Below are positions 24,284-36,599 of a stretch of DNA of 64,000 bases, in pieces. The notes beneath the pieces are model-generated. The model made no database searches and had not been told where the DNA came from. It saw only the letters and a program-made list of their open reading frames with translations. Position numbers and translations under genes: made by a program. Position 1 is the stretch's first letter, and each line of letters starts with the position of its first letter. Location of the stretch: contig OZ059900.1 of the NCBI GenBank assembly GCA_964057225.1, positions 16,383,638-16,447,637 of the forward strand. Reading direction: 5' to 3'. Origin of the DNA: Auanema rhodensis. Its lineage: Eukaryota; Nematoda; Chromadorea; Rhabditida; Rhabditidae.

Positions 24284-24967
24284 TTGTATTTTTCTAGTGT
24301 TCAGCATGTAAAATGCTTCATTTTAGTATGTAACACGCTGAAATTCGTTGCATTTGACGACTCATATGAACAAAAATCGATTTAATCAATATTAGCCATA
24401 AGGGGCGTGCCCTCAGAATATGCTAATTTCCTTAATTTTCTAACCCCTGTTTTTTTGTCGTGAAAGTGGAACTAGACGTTGTACAAACAATTTTGAGCTA
24501 GGTTTCATTGACATTGCATGAATTTGAACACATGAAATCGTAAGTCAAAACCTTGTTTACAGCGAAATTTCCAAAAACTGGTTTTCCAGCATAATAAAAT
24601 ATTTCTCATGGGAAATACTGTGTTTTTGTATTTTTCTAGTGTTCAGCATGTAAAATGCTTCATTTTGGTATGTAACACGCTGAAATTCGTTGCATTTGAC
24701 GACTCATATGAACAAAAATCGATTTAATCAATATTAGCCATAAGGGGCGTGCCCTCAGAATATGCTAATTTCCTTAATTTTCTAACCCCTGTTTTTTTGT
24801 CGTGAAAGTGGAACTAGACGTTGTACGAACAATTTTGAGCTAGGTTTCATTGACATTGCATGAGTTTGAACACATGAAATCGTAAGTCAAAACCTTGTTT
24901 ACAGCGAAATTTCCAAAAACTGGTTTTCCAGCATAATAAAATATTTCTCATGGGAAATACTGTGTTT
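24284..24967 (+). repeat. k-a pair echoing the left HOR (M72-M73)
   Basis: M72 has A202+A239 and M73 has G42. With M71 (T322/A328) before and M74 (G193+G263) after, the order is j-k-a-b, the same as M11-M14 at 3421-4788. This links the middle domain to the 12-mer HOR about 20.5 kb upstream and suggests that both descend from one HOR. Confidence 0.8.
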
Positions 24968-26677
24968 TTGTATTTTTCTAGTGTTCAGCATGTAAAATGC
25001 TTCATTTTAGTATGTAACACGCTGAAATTCGTTGCATTTGACGACTCATATGAACAAAAATCGATTTAATCAATATTAGCCATAAGGGGCGTGCCCTCAG
25101 AATATGCTAATTTCCTTAATTTTCTAACCCCTGTTTTTTTGTCGTGAAAGTGGAACTAGGCGTTGTACGAACAATTTTGAGCTAGGTTTCATTGACATTG
25201 CATGAGTTTGAACACATGAAATCGTAAGTGAAAACCTTGTTTACAGCGAAATTTCCAAAAACTGGTTTTCCAGCATAATAAAATATTTCTCATGGGAAAT
25301 ACTGTGTTTTTGTATTTTTCTAGTGTTCAGCATGTAAAATGCTTCATTTTAGTATGTAACACGCTGAAATTCGTTGCATTTGACGACTCATATGAACAAA
25401 AATCGATTTAATCAATATTAGCCATAAGGGGCGTGCCCTCAGAATATGCTAACTTCCTTAATTTTCTAACCCCTGTTTTTTTGTCGTGAAAGTGGAACTA
25501 GACGTTGTACGAACAATTTTGAGCTAGGTTTCATTGACATTGCATGAGTTTGAACACATGAAATCGTAAGTCAAAACCTTGTTTACAGCGAAATTTCCAA
25601 AAACTGGTTTTCCAGCATAATAAAATATTTCTCATGGGAAATACTGTGTTTTTGTTTTTTTCTAGTGTTCAGCATGTAAAATGCTTAATTTTAGTATGTA
25701 ACACGCTGAAATTCGTTGCATTTGACGACTCATATGAACAAAAATCGATTTAATCAATATTAGCCATAAGGGGCGTGCCCTCAGAATATGCTAATTTCCT
25801 TAATTTTCTAACCCCTGTTTTTTTGTCGTGAAAGTGGAACTAGACGTTGTACGAACAATTTTGAGCTAGGTTTCATTGACATTGCATGAGTTTGAACACA
25901 TGAAATCGTAAGTCAAAACCTTGTTTACAGCGAAATTTCCAAAAACTGGTTTTCCAGCATAATAAAATATTTCTCATGGGAAATACTGTGTTTTTGTATT
26001 TTTCTAGTGTTCAGCATGTAAAATGCTTCATTTTAGTATGTAACACGCTGAAATTCGTTGCATTTGACGACTCATATGAACAAAAATCGATTTAATCAAT
26101 ATTAGCCATAAGGGGCGTGCCCTCAGAATATGCTAATTTCCTTAATTTTCTAACCCCTGTTTTTTTGTCGTGAAAGTGGAACTAGACGTTGTACGAACAA
26201 TTTTGAGCTAGGTTTCATTGACATTGCATGAGTTTGAACACATGAAATCGTAAGTCAAAACCTTGTTTACAGCGAAATTTCCAAAAACTGGTTTTCCAGC
26301 ATAATAAAATATTTTTCATGAGAAATACTGTGTTTTTGTATTTTCTAGTGTTCAGCATGTAAAATGCTTCATTTTAGTATGTAACACGCTGAAATTCGTT
26401 GCATTTGACGACTCATATGAACAAAAATCGATTTAATCAATATTAGCCATAAGGGGCGTGCCCTCAGAATATGCTAATTTCCTTAATTTTCTAACCCCTG
26501 TTTTTTTTGTCGTGAAAGTGGAACTAGACGTTGTACAAACAATTTTGAGCTAGGTTTCATTGACATTGCATGAATTTGAACACATGAAATCGTAAGTCAA
26601 AACCTTGTTTACAGCGAAATTTCCAAAAACTGGTTTTCCAGCATAATAAAATATTTCTCATGGGAAATACTGTGTTT
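24968..26677 (+). repeat. 5-monomer HOR b-C144-A36-j-k, copy 1 (M74-M78)
   Basis: Order: b (G193, G263), C144, T5+A36, j (T322, A328), k (A202, A239). Total 1710 bp. M78 has an 8-T run balanced by loss of one T near its start, so the phase does not shift. The C144 change is a new marker that replaces the A39 monomer of the left domain at the position after b. Confidence 0.87.
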
Positions 26678-28388
26678 TTGTATTTTTCTAGTGTTCAGCA
26701 TGTAAAATGCTTCATTTTAGTATGTAACACGCTGAAATTCGTTGCATTTGACGACTCATATGAACAAAAATCGATTTAATCAATATTAGCCATAAGGGGC
26801 GTGCCCTCAGAATATGCTAATTTCCTTAATTTTCTAACCCCTGTTTTTTTGTCGTGAAAGTGGAACTAGGCGTTGTACGAACAATTTTGAGCTAGGTTTC
26901 ATTGACATTGCATGAGTTTGAACACATGAAATCGTAAGTGAAAACCTTGTTTACAGCGAAATTTCCAAAAACTGGTTTTCCAGCATAATAAAATATTTCT
27001 CATGGGAAATACTGTGTTTTTGTATTTTTCTAGTGTTCAGCATGTAAAATGCTTCATTTTAGTATGTAACACGCTGAAATTCGTTGCATTTGACGACTCA
27101 TATGAACAAAAATCGATTTAATCAATATTAGCCATAAGGGGCGTGCCCTCAGAATATGCTAACTTCCTTAATTTTCTAACCCCTGTTTTTTTGTCGTGAA
27201 AGTGGAACTAGACGTTGTACGAACAATTTTGAGCTAGGTTTCATTGACATTGCATGAGTTTGAACACATGAAATCGTAAGTCAAAACCTTGTTTACAGCG
27301 AAATTTCCAAAAACTGGTTTTCCAGCATAATAAAATATTTCTCATGGGAAATACTGTGTTTTTGTTTTTTTCTAGTGTTCAGCATGTAAAATGCTTAATT
27401 TTAGTATGTAACACGCTGAAATTCGTTGCATTTGACGACTCATATGAACAAAAATCGATTTAATCAATATTAGCCATAAGGGGCGTGCCCTCAGAATATG
27501 CTAATTTCCTTAATTTTCTAACCCCTGTTTTTTTGTCGTGAAAGTGGAACTAGACGTTGTACGAACAATTTTGAGCTAGGTTTCATTGACATTGCATGAG
27601 TTTGAACACATGAAATCGTAAGTCAAAACCTTGTTTACAGCGAAATTTCCAAAAACTGGTTTTCCAGCATAATAAAATATTTCTCATGGGAAATACTGTG
27701 TTTTTGTATTTTTCTAGTGTTCAGCATGTAAAATGCTTCATTTTAGTATGTAACACGCTGAAATTCGTTGCATTTGACGACTCATATGAACAAAAATCGA
27801 TTTAATCAATATTAGCCATAAGGGGCGTGCCCTCAGAATATGCTAATTTCCTTAATTTTCTAACCCCTGTTTTTTTGTCGTGAAAGTGGAACTAGACGTT
27901 GTACGAACAATTTTGAGCTAGGTTTCATTGACATTGCATGAGTTTGAACACATGAAATCGTAAGTCAAAACCTTGTTTACAGCGAAATTTCCAAAAACTG
28001 GTTTTCCAGCATAATAAAATATTTTTCATGAGAAATACTGTGTTTTTGTATTTTTCTAGTGTTCAGCATGTAAAATGCTTCATTTTAGTATGTAACACGC
28101 TGAAATTCGTTGCATTTGACGACTCATATGAACAAAAATCGATTTAATCAATATTAGCCATAAGGGGCGTGCCCTCAGAATATGCTAATTTCCTTAATTT
28201 TCTAACCCCTGTTTTTTTTGTCGTGAAAGTGGAACTAGACGTTGTACAAACAATTTTGAGCTAGGTTTCATTGACATTGCATGAATTTGAACACATGAAA
28301 TCGTAAGTCAAAACCTTGTTTACAGCGAAATTTCCAAAAACTGGTTTTCCAGCATAATAAAATATTTCTCATGGGAAATACTGTGTTT
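26678..28388 (+). repeat. 5-monomer HOR b-C144-A36-j-k, copy 2 (M79-M83)
   Basis: Same five types in the same order as the preceding 1710 bp. The unit is 1711 bp because M83 (28046-28388) has eight T at 167 and no compensating loss. The copies appear almost identical, consistent with a recent tandem duplication. Confidence 0.87.
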
Positions 28389-31300
28389 TTGTATTTTTCT
28401 AGTGTTCAGCATGTAAAATGCTTCATTTTAGTATGTAACACGCTGAAATTCGTTGCATTTGACGACTCATATGAACAAAAATCGATTTAATCAATATTAG
28501 CCATAAGGGGCGTGCCCTCAGAATATGCTAATTTCCTTAATTTTCTAACCCCTGTTTTTTTGTCGTGAAAGTGGAACTAGGCGTTGTACGAACAATTTTG
28601 AGCTAGGTTTCATTGACATTGCATGAGTTTGAACACATGAAATCGTAAGTGAAAACCTTGTTTACAGCGAAATTTCCAAAAACTGGTTTTCCAGCATAAT
28701 AAAATATTTCTCATGGGAAATACTGTGTTTTTGTATTTTTCTAGTGTTCAGCATGTAAAATGCTTCATTTTAGTATGTAACACGCTGAAATTCGTTGCAT
28801 TTGACGACTCATATGAACAAAAATCGATTTAATCAATATTAGCCATAAGGGGCGTGCCCTCAGAATATGCTAACTTCCTTAATTTTCTAACCCCTGTTTT
28901 TTTGTCGTGAAAGTGGAACTAGACGTTGTACGAACAATTTTGAGCTAGGTTTCATTGACATTGCATGAGTTTGAACACATGAAATCGTAAGTCAAAACCT
29001 TGTTTACAGCGAAATTTCCAAAAACTGGTTTTCCAGCATAATAAAATATTTCTCATGGGAAATACTGTGTTTTTGTATTTTTCTAGTGTTCAGCATGTAA
29101 AATGCTTCATTTTAGTATGTAACACGCTGAAATTCGTTACATTTGACGACTCATATGAACAAAAATCGATTTAATCAATATTAGCCATAAGGGGCGTGCC
29201 CTCAGAATATGCTAATTTCCTTAATTTTCTAACCCCTGTTTTTTTGTCGTGAAAGTGGAACTAGACGTTGTACGAACAATTTTGAGCTAGGTTTCATTGA
29301 CATTGCATGAGTTTGAACACATGAAATCGTAAGTCAAAACCTTGTTTACAGCGAAATTTCCAAAAACTGGTTTTCCAGCATAATAAAATATTTCTCATGG
29401 GAAATACTGTGTTTTTGTATTTTTCTAGTGTTCAGCATGTAAAATGCTTCATTTTAGTATGTAACACGCTGAAATTCGTTGCATTTGACGACTCATATGA
29501 ACAAAAATCGATTTAATCAATATTAGCTATAAGGGGCGTGCCCTCAGAATATGCTAATTTCCTTAATTTTCTAACCCCTGTTTTTTTGTCGTGAAAGTGG
29601 AACTAGACGTTGTACGAACAATTTTGAGCTAAGTTTCATTGACATTGCATGAGTTTGAACACATGAAATCGTAAGTCAAAACCTTGTTTACAGCGAAATT
29701 TCCAAAAACTGGTTTTCCAGCATAATAAAATATTTCTCATGGGAAATACTGTGTTTTTGTATTTTTCTAGTGTTCAGCATGTAAAATGCTTCATTTTAGT
29801 ATGTAACACGCTGTAATTCGTTGCATTTGACGACTCATATGAACAAAAATCGATTTAATCAATATTAGCCATAAGGGGCGTGCCCTCAGAATATGCTAAT
29901 TTCCTTAATTTTCTAACCCCTGTTTTTTTGTCGTGAAAGTGGAACTAGACGTTGTACGAACAATTTTGAGCTAAGTTTCATTGACATTGCATGAGTTTGA
30001 ACACATGAAATCGTAAGTCAAAACCTTGTTTACAGCGAAATTTCCAAAAACTGGTTTTCCAGCATAATAAAATATTTCTCATGGGAAATACTGTGTTTTT
30101 GTATTTTTCCAGTGTTCAGCATGTAAAATGCTTCATTTTAGTATGTAACACGCTGTAATTTGTTGCATTTGACGACTCATATGAACAAAAATCGATTTAA
30201 TCAATATTAGCCATAAGGGGCGTGCCCTCAGAATATGCTAATTTCCTTAATTTTCTAACCCCTGTTTTTTTGTCGTGAAAGTGGAACTAGACGTTGTACG
30301 AACAATTTTGAGCTAGGTTTCATTGACATTGCATGAGTTTGAACACATGAAATCGTAAGTCAAAACCTTGTTTACAGCGAAATTTCCAAAAACTGGTTTT
30401 CCAGCATAATAAAATATTTCTCATGGGAAATACTGTGTTTTTGTATTTTACTAGTGTTCAGCATGTAAAATGCTTCATTTTAGTATGTAACACGCTGAAA
30501 TTCGTTGCATTTGACGACTCATATGAACAAAAATCGATTTAATCAATATTAGCCATAAGGGGCGTGCCCTCAGAATATGCTAATTTCCTTAATTTTCTAA
30601 CCCCTGTTTTTTTGTCGTGAAAGTGGAACTAGACGTTGTACGAACAATTTTGAGCTAGGTTTCATTGACATTGCATGAGTTTGAACACATGAAATCGTAA
30701 GTCAAAACCTTGTTTACAGCGAAATTTCCAAAAACTGGTTTTCCAGCATAATAAAATATTTCTCATGGGAAATACTGTGTTTTTGTATTTTTCTAGTGTT
30801 CAGCATGTAAAATGCTTCATTTTAGTATGTAACACGCTGAAATTCGTTGCATTTGACGACTCATATGAACAAAAATCGATTTAATCAATATTAGCCATAA
30901 GGGGCGTGCCCTCAGAATATGCTAATTTCCTTAATTTTCTAACCCCTGTTTTTTTGTCGTGAAAGTGGAACTAGACGTTGTACGAACAATTTTGAGCTAG
31001 GTTTCATTGACATTGCATGAGTTTGAACACATGAAATCGTAAGTCAAAACCTTGTTTACAGCGAAATTTCCAAAAACTGGTTTTCCAGCATAATAAAATA
31101 TTTTTCATGAGAAATACTGTGTTTTTGTATTTTTCTAGTGTTCAGCATGTAAAATGCTTCATTTTAGTATGTAACACGCTGAAATTCGTTGCATTTGACG
31201 ACTCATATGAACAAAAATCGATTTAATCAATATTAGCCATAAGGGGCGTGCCCTCAGAATATGCTAATTTCCTTAATTTTCTAACCCCTGTTTTTTTGTC

Positions 31301-31809
31301 GTGAAAGTGGAACTAGACGTTGTACGAACAATTTTGAGCTAGGTTTCATTGACATTGCATGAGTTTGAACACATGAAATCGTAAGTCAAAACCTTGTTTA
31401 CAGCGAAATTTCCAAAAACTGGTTTTCCAGCATAATAAAATATTTCTCATGGGAAATACTGTGTTTTTGTATTTTTCTAGTGTTCAGCATGTAAAATGCT
31501 TCATTTTAGTATGTAACACGCTGAAATTCGTTGCATTTGACGACTCATATGAACAAAAATCGATTTAATCAATATTAGCCATAAGGGGCGTGCCCTCAGA
31601 ATATGCTAATTTCCTTAATTTTCTAACCCCTGTTTTTTTTGTCGTGAAAGTGGAACTAGACGTTGTACAAACAATTTTGAGCTAGGTTTCATTGACATTG
31701 CATGAATTTGAACACATGAAATCGTAAGTCAAAACCTTGTTTACAGCGAAATTTCCAAAAACTGGTTTTCCAGCATAATAAAATATTTCTCATGGGAAAT
31801 ACTGTGTTT
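28389..31809 (+). repeat. 10-monomer unit with inserted A67...A10 block (M84-M93)
   Basis: Order: b, C144, A67, T114+A218, T58+A218, T58, A10, j, n, k. It shares the b-C144 start and the j...k end with the 5-mer, but the A36 monomer is replaced by five others and a consensus monomer separates j from k. M89 adds C12 and T63. M93 has the 8-T run (343 bp). The first seven monomers recur in the same order at 36600-38993. Confidence 0.85.
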
Positions 31810-33520
31810 TTGTATTTTTCTAGTGTTCAGCATGTAAAATGCTTCATTTTAGTATGTAACACGCTGAAATTCGTTGCATTTGACGACTCATATGAACAAA
31901 AATCGATTTAATCAATATTAGCCATAAGGGGCGTGCCCTCAGAATATGCTAATTTCCTTAATTTTCTAACCCCTGTTTTTTTGTCGTGAAAGTGGAACTA
32001 GGCGTTGTACGAACAATTTTGAGCTAGGTTTCATTGACATTGCTTGAGTTTGAACACATGAAATCGTAAGTGAAAACCTTGTTTACAGCGAAATTTCCAA
32101 AAACTGGTTTTCCAGCATAATAAAATATTTCTCATGGGAAATACTGTGTTTTTGTATTTTTCTAGTGTTCAGCATGTAAAATGCTTCATTTTAGTATGTA
32201 ACACGCTGAAATTCGTTGCATTTGACGACTAATATGAACAAAAATCGATTTAATCAATATTAGCCATAAGGGGCGTGCCCTCAGAATATGCTAACTTCCT
32301 TAATTTTCTAACCCCTGTTTTTTTGTCGTGAAAGTGGAACTAGACGTTGTACGAACAATTTTGAGCTAGGTTTCATTGACATTGCATGAGTTTGAACACA
32401 TGAAATCGTAAGTCAAAACCTTGTTTACAGCGAAATTTCCAAAAACTGGTTTTCCAGCATAATAAAATATTTCTCATGGGAAATACTGTGTTTTTGTTTT
32501 TTTCTAGTGTTCAGCATGTAAAATGCTTAATTTTAGTATGTAACACGCTGAAATTCGTTGCATTTGACGACTCATATGAACAAAAATCGATTTAATCAAT
32601 ATTAGCCATAAGGGGCGTGCCCTCAGAATATGCTAATTTCCTTAATTTTCTAACCCCTGTTTTTTTGTCGTGAAAGTGGAACTAGACGTTGTACGAACAA
32701 TTTTGAGCTAGGTTTCATTGACATTGCATGAGTTTGAACACATGAAATCGTAAGTCAAAACCTTGTTTACAGCGAAATTTCCAAAAACTGGTTTTCCAGC
32801 ATAATAAAATATTTCTCATGGGAAATACTGTGTTTTTGTATTTTTCTAGTGTTCAGCATGTAAAATGCTTCATTTTAGTATGTAACACGCTGAAATTCGT
32901 TGCATTTGACGACTCATATGAACAAAAATCGATTTAATCAATATTAGCCATAAGGGGCGTGCCCTCAGAATATGCTAATTTCCTTAATTTTCTAACCCCT
33001 GTTTTTTTGTCGTGAAAGTGGAACTAGACGTTGTACGAACAATTTTGAGCTAGGTTTCATTGACATTGCATGAGTTTGAACACATGAAATCGTAAGTCAA
33101 AACCTTGTTTACAGCGAAATTTCCAAAAACTGGTTTTCCAGCATAATAAAATATTTTTCATGAGAAATACTGTGTTTTTGTATTTTTCTAGTGTTCAGCA
33201 TGTAAAATGCTTCATTTTAGTATGTAACACGCTGAAATTCGTTGCATTTGACGACTCATATGAACAAAAATCGATTTAATCAATATTAGCCATAAGGGGC
33301 GTGCCCTCAGAATATGCTAATTTCCTTAATTTTCTAACCCCTGTTTTTTTTGTCGTGAAAGTGGAACTAGACGTTGTACAAACAATTTTGAGCTAGGTTT
33401 CATTGACATTGCATGAATTTGAACACATGAAATCGTAAGTCAAAACCTTGTTTACAGCGAAATTTCCAAAAACTGGTTTTCCAGCATAATAAAATATTTC
33501 TCATGGGAAATACTGTGTTT
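31810..33520 (+). repeat. 5-monomer HOR b-C144-A36-j-k, copy 3 (M94-M98)
   Basis: Returns to the 5-mer of 24968-28388. Private marks: T235 in M94, A80 in M95 (NdeI site lost), 8-T run in M98 (unit 1711 bp). T235 is shared with M99, the next b monomer, so M94 and M99 are closer to each other than to the b monomers at M74, M79, M84 and M108. Confidence 0.86.
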
Positions 33521-36500
33521 TTGTATTTTTCTAGTGTTCAGCATGTAAAATGCTTCATTTTAGTATGTAACACGCTGAAATTCGTTGCATTTGACGACTC
33601 ATATGAACAAAAATCGATTTAATCAATATTAGCCATAAGGGGCGTGCCCTCAGAATATGCTAATTTCCTTAATTTTCTAACCCCTGTTTTTTTGTCGTGA
33701 AAGTGGAACTAGGCGTTGTACGAACAATTTTGAGCTAGGTTTCATTGACATTGCTTGAGTTTGAACACATGAAATCGTAAGTGAAAACCTTGTTTACAGC
33801 GAAATTTCCAAAAACTGGTTTTCCAGCATAATAAAATATTTCTCATGGGAAATACTGTGTTTTTGTATTTTTCTAGTGTTCAGCATGTAAAATGCTTCAT
33901 TTTAGTATGTAACACGCTGAAATTCGTTGCATTTGACGACTCATATGAACAAAAATCGATTTAATCAATATTAGCCATAAGGGGCGTGCCCTCAGAATAT
34001 GCTAACTTCCTTAATTTTCTAACCCCTGTTTTTTTGTCGTGAAAGTGGAACTAGACGTTGTACGAACAATTTTGAGCTAGGTTTCATTGACATTGCATGA
34101 GTTTGAACACATGAAATCGTAAGTCAAAACCTTGTTTACAGCGAAATTTCCAAAAACTGGTTTTCCAGCATAATAAAATATTTCTCATGGGAAATACTGT
34201 GTTTTTGTATTTTTCTAGTGTTCAGCATGTAAAATGCTTCATTTTAGTATGTAACACGCTGAAATTCGTTACATTTGACGACTCATATGAACAAAAATCG
34301 ATTTAATCAATATTAGCCATAAGGGGCGTGCCCTCAGAATATGCTAATTTCCTTAATTTTCTAACCCCTGTTTTTTTGTCGTGAAAGTGGAACTAGACGT
34401 TGTACGAACAATTTTGAGCTAGGTTTCATTGACATTGCATGAGTTTGAACACATGAAATCGTAAGTCAAAACCTTGTTTACAGCGAAATTTCCAAAAACT
34501 GGTTTTCCAGCATAATAAAATATTTCTCATGGGAAATACTGTGTTTTTGTATTTTTCTAGTGTTCAGCATGTAAAATGCTTCATTTTAGTATGTAACACG
34601 CTGAAATTCGTTGCATTTGACGACTCATATGAACAAAAATCGATTTAATCAATATTAGCTATAAGGGGCGTGCCCTCAGAATATGCTAATTTCCTTAATT
34701 TTCTAACCCCTGTTTTTTTGTCGTGAAAGTGGAACTAGACGTTGTACGAACAATTTTGAGCTAAGTTTCATTGACATTGCATGAGTTTGAACACATGAAA
34801 TCGTAAGTCAAAACCTTGTTTAAAGCGAAATTTCCAAAAACTGGTTTTCCAGCATAATAAAATATTTCTCATGGGAAATACTGTGTTTTTGTATTTTACT
34901 AGTGTTCAGCATGTAAAATGCTTCATTTTAGTATGTAACACGCTGAAATTCGTTGCATTTGACGACTCATATGAACAAAAATCGATTTAATCAATATTAG
35001 CCATAAGGGGCGTGCCCTCAGAATATGCTAATTTCCTTAATTTTCTAACCCCTGTTTTTTTGTCGTGAAAGTGGAACTAGACGTTGTACGAACAATTTTG
35101 AGCTAGGTTTCATTGACATTGCATGAGTTTGAACACATGAAATCGTAAGTCAAAACCTTGTTTACAGCGAAATTTCCAAAAACTGGTTTTCCAGCATAAT
35201 AAAATATTTCTCATGGGAAATACTGTGTTTTTGTATTTTTCTAGTGTTCAGCATGTAAAATGCTTCATTTTAGTATGTAACACGCTGAAATTCGTTGCAT
35301 TTGACGACTCATATGAACAAAAATCGATTTAATCAATATTAGCCATGAGGGGCGTGCCCTCAGAATATGCTAATTTCCTTAATTTTCTAACCCCTGTTTT
35401 TTTGTCGTGAAAGTGGAACTAGACGTTGTACGAACAATTTTGAGCTAGGTTTCATTGACATTGCATGAGTTTGAACACATGAAATCGTAAGTCAAAACCT
35501 TGTTTACAGCGAAATTTCCAAAAACTGGTTTTCCAGCATAATAAAATATTTCTCATGGGAAATACTGTGTTTTTGTTTTTTTCTAGTGTTCAGCATGTAA
35601 AATGCTTAATTTTAGTATGTAACACGCTGAAATTCGTTGCATTTGACGACTCATATGAACAAAAATCGATTTAATCAATATTAGCCATAAGGGGCGTGCC
35701 CTCAGAATATGCTAATTTCCTTAATTTTCTAACCCCTGTTTTTTTGTCGTGAAAGTGGAACTAGACGTTGTACGAACAATTTTGAGCTAGGTTTCATTGA
35801 CATTGCATGAGTTTGAACACATGAAATCGTAAGTCAAAACCTTGTTTACAGCGAAATTTCCAAAAACTGGTTTTCCAGCATAATAAAATATTTCTCATGG
35901 GAAATACTGTGTTTTTGTATTTTTCTAGTGTTCAGCATGTAAAATGCTTCATTTTAGTATGTAACACGCTGAAATTCGTTGCATTTGACGACTCATATGA
36001 ACAAAAATCGATTTAATCAATATTAGCCATAAGGGGCGTGCCCTCAGAATATGCTAATTTCCTTAATTTTCTAACCCCTGTTTTTTTGTCGTGAAAGTGG
36101 AACTAGACGTTGTACGAACAATTTTGAGCTAGGTTTCATTGACATTGCATGAGTTTGAACACATGAAATCGTAAGTCAAAACCTTGTTTACAGCGAAATT
36201 TCCAAAAACTGGTTTTCCAGCATAATAAAATATTTTTCATGAGAAATACTGTGTTTTTGTATTTTTCTAGTGTTCAGAATGTAAAATGCTTCATTTTAGT
36301 ATGTAACACGCTGAAATTCGTTGCATTTGACGACTCATATGAACAAAAATCGATTTAATCAATATTAGCCATAAGGGGCGTGCCCTCAGAATATGCTAAT
36401 TTCCTTAATTTTCTAACCCCTGTTTTTTTTGTCGTGAAAGTGGAACTAGGCGTTGTACAAACAATTTTGAGCTAGGTTTCATTGACATTGCATGAATTTG

Positions 36501-36599
36501 AACACATGAAATCGTAAGTCAAAACCTTGTTTACAGCGAAATTTCCAAAAACTGGTTTTCCAGCATAATAAAATATTTCTCATGGGAAATACTGTGTTT
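33521..36599 (+). repeat. 9-monomer unit, short A67...A10 version (M99-M107)
   Basis: Order: b, C144, A67, T114+A218, A10, n (G117), T5+A36, j, k. Compared with M84-M90 the two T58 monomers between T114 and A10 are absent, and the A36-j-k module is restored. M102 has A277. M107 has A22, G193, A202 and A239 with the 8-T run (343 bp); its G193 on a k background suggests local exchange with the following b monomer. Confidence 0.85.
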
